Part shown: piece by piece, positions 62,120 through 64,000 of the stretch
Layout of the letters: each line of letters opens with the position of its first letter
How positions within the stretch are numbered: the first letter of the stretch is position 1
DNA from: Dichetophora obliterata
Taxonomy: Eukaryota > Arthropoda > Insecta > Diptera > Sciomyzidae
Length of the DNA: 64,000 nt
Reading direction: 5' to 3'
Assembly: GCA_963920525.1 (NCBI GenBank)
Contig: OY986435.1
Coordinates: forward strand, 102,906,615-102,970,614
Made by a program: the position numbers and the translations under genes
Notes under the pieces: generated by a model
What the model saw: only the letters and a program-made list of their open reading frames with translations
Databases searched by the model: none
What the model was told of the DNA's origin: nothing

Positions 62120-64000
62120 CCCTGCAAGACATGCCTAACTGAAACTCCAACACAAACACAACATTTTCAGCAAAAACTAATACATTCTCAGTGTTATATC
62201 ACATTTTTCAGTTTTGTTGGAAAGAGACAACAATGTAAACATTAAAATTACTGAATTGTGTCAAAGCTAGCGCCAAAATAAATTTATTGTCTGCTGTGAA
62301 AAGTGTAAGTTCTAAAAATTGTTTTGTAAAATAAAATAAAGTAAAATGAATAAAATAAATTTTTCTAATTGCATGAGCAAAGAAAAAAAGAAATTTGTTG
62401 AAAGTGTTAAAAAATTCAAAAGACTTGAAGGAGTCGAACAAACGGAATGCGTTGCTTCCACGAGTGCGTCTGCTAGTGGTATCGGTCAAGTGGACAGTGC
62501 GTCAAATCGTTCTAGTGATAATTTGTTTGATTCGGAATCGTGAAGTGGTGATTCAGTAGAATCCGTTGTTCAAGTTTGTGAGAGTTGTGATTTAGGTAGC
62601 GATAAATGTAGGGAAATGATATCATGGGTTTTCAAGTACAATATATCGCAAAATGCACTAGGTGGTTTGCTTCAGACGTTGCGTAGAGTAGGCGTAAATG
62701 ATTTGCCGCTATCGGCTAAGACAGTTCTAGGGACAAGCAGGGAAAAAATTCAAATTCAATTAATTCCAGAGGGTGAGTTTATTTACTTAGATATACAAAC
62801 ACATTTTAGCTCAGATTCCTTTAGTTATTTGGAAAACTCAATAGAAATTTCAATTGATGTAGGTATTGATGGTCTTCAATTGTTTGATAGTTCCAAAAGA
62901 GTATTATGGCCAATACTTGGAGCAGTAGTTGGTTTCCCTAAAGAGAATCCTTTCACTATTGCCTTTTTTTCTGGAATGAAAAAACCAGATAAGATAGATG
63001 ACTTTTTAAAAGAATTTTGTGAAGAAGTAGTTTTTTTAAGAGAAAATGGTCTTCAAGTCGGTTTAAGTGATGTTAGGAAAAAGTTCAATGTCCGTCTGTT
63101 CACTTGTGATTCCCCAGCTCGAGCTTTTGTTACAGGAGTGCAGTACTTTAATGGTAAAAATAGTTTTCCAAAATGCTGCCAAGTAGGAAAATATATTCAA
63201 AAAAGACTAAGTTTTTCAAAACAAAGCCATAATTTGAGAACTGACTCAACATTTGATCTAAGAGTTGACCCTTCCCATCATAGTTTACATTTTAGAGAAC
63301 AAAAAAGTTTGGTGGAGATTTCTGGGTTTGGCATGGTCTCTCAATTTCCTTTAGATGTAATGCATCTTGTCGATTTAGGCGTGACAAAAAAGCTTCTGCA
63401 GTTATTAATAAAAAATGGCAATGTAACAGAAATGAATAAAAAGATAAATTTCCTTTCCAATTACGTCCCAACAGAATTTGGTAGAGTTTCAAGAAATTTG
63501 AATGAAATTAGCAATTGGAAGGCAACAGAATTCAGGCAGTTTTTATTATATACAGGAATTTTTGTTTTGAAGGATTGTGTTCATTCCAATCTATGCTACC
63601 ACTTTTTGTTGCTTCATGCCAGTATTGAGCTTTTGTCTTGTGAAAAGTCGTGCATAGCAGAATCAGATGTTGCTCAAGAAATGTTGAGGGAATTCATTAA
63701 TTGTTTTGGTAATATTTATGGAGACCATTTAATTAGTTTCAACGTCCATAGTTTACTACACTTATCAGATTGTGTTCTTCAATATGGACCTTTAGATAGA
63801 TTTTCTGCATATAAGTTTGAAAACTATATGCAATATTTAAAAAAATTATTAAAAATTCAAACAAAATATTACAGCAACTTTATTTAAGACTTCAAGAGCG
63901 CCAAGGCATAGAGTCTCATCTTCAAAATAGTTCGAAAATAAGTTCATTTAATATAGATCCCAAAAAAGAAAAAGATTGCTTTTGTTTCAGCGAGAAAATA
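62120..64000 (+). mobile_element. EnSpm/CACTA-type DNA transposon, 5' part
   Basis: Foreign sequence starts at CCCTGCAAGACATGCC, immediately after the last base matching LINE-A. It carries a transposase on the plus strand and continues past the window. A CACTA-like terminus (CACTG) would differ from CCCTG by one base. The right end, and hence the target duplication (expected ATT if 3 bp), lie outside the window. Confidence 0.65.
62346..64000 (+). pseudogene. EnSpm/CACTA-like transposase with one stop and one shift
   Basis: From an ATG at 62346 (MNKINFSNCMSKEKKKFVES) the frame meets a TGA at 62541-62543. It continues in the same frame, with a Cys cluster (VCESCDLGSDKC), to 63887. WVFKYNISQNALGGLLQTLR and DLPLSAKTVLGT are the N-terminal signature of animal EnSpm-like transposases. 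IDVGIDGLQLFDSSKRVLWP, PLDVMHLVDLGVTKKLL, WKATEFRQFLLYTG and NVHSLLHLSDCVLQYGPLDR then FSAYKFENYMQYL mark the RNase-H-like Transposase_21 domain. Near the A-run at 63839-63856 the reading shifts: the next frame gives LQQLYLRLQERQGIESHLQN and stays open to the window end. One nonsense codon and one frameshift suggest a recently inactivated copy. Confidence 0.75.

Noticed and set aside
1..64000. Host protein-coding genes, tRNA or rRNA genes
   Set aside because: No exon-intron structure, conserved host domain or complete RNA gene could be supported; the A-box at 55651 lacks a B-box.

Overview
This is a eukaryotic, strongly AT-rich window. It contains no host gene, rRNA or tRNA gene that I can support. 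Almost everything recognisable is transposable-element (TE) sequence of the kinds found in insect genomes: non-LTR retrotransposons with PHD-finger ORF1 proteins, a Ty3/gypsy element, Tigger, Harbinger, hAT, piggyBac-like, Mutator-like and EnSpm-like DNA elements, and many MITEs. An insect, possibly a dipteran, is the best guess, but no feature fixes the species.

Layout. 1-8.6 kb holds MITEs (a 413-bp identical repeat at 1-413 and 5372-5784), a Harbinger transposase relic (1190-1658, minus), a dead Tigger/pogo element with terminal inverted repeats (2770-4699) and two tandem-repeat tracts. 9.16-10.48 kb is one large foldback (inverted-repeat) element. 13.76-13.89 kb is a near-perfect 58-bp-arm hairpin. 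14.5-30.3 kb carries three non-LTR retrotransposons, all on the minus strand and all with uninterrupted ORF1 and ORF2. They are separated by MITEs and by a THAP-like ORF at 25.1 kb. 30.6-49 kb is a dense nest of MITEs and broken TE genes: a mariner-type fragment, a decayed DDE-like protein, and a broken LINE split by a TTAA-flanked MITE. Many of these MITEs have exact target-site duplications of 3, 4, 8 or 9 bp.

49.14-55.03 kb is a complete gypsy LTR retrotransposon. It has 224-bp LTRs differing at one base, a 4-bp target duplication, intact gag and pol, and an unusual 18-bp minisatellite in its leader. 55-60 kb contains more hAT-type MITEs, a LINE 3' fragment and a possible solo LTR. 60.0-62.1 kb is a decayed second copy of the 14.5-kb LINE on the plus strand. 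It is cut at 62119 by an EnSpm/CACTA-type element whose transposase runs off the window end.

Most interesting observation: in both related LINEs (ORF1/ORF2 junctions at 17465 and 23424) the canonical -1 slippery heptamer A_AAA_AAC sits at the very end of ORF1. ORF2 lies in the -1 frame. The first conserved endonuclease motif is encoded upstream of the first ORF2 ATG but in the open -1 frame. This predicts that ORF2 is made as an ORF1-ORF2 fusion by programmed frameshifting. I found no cellular operon, defence system or other new pathway; the novelty here is in TE structure.
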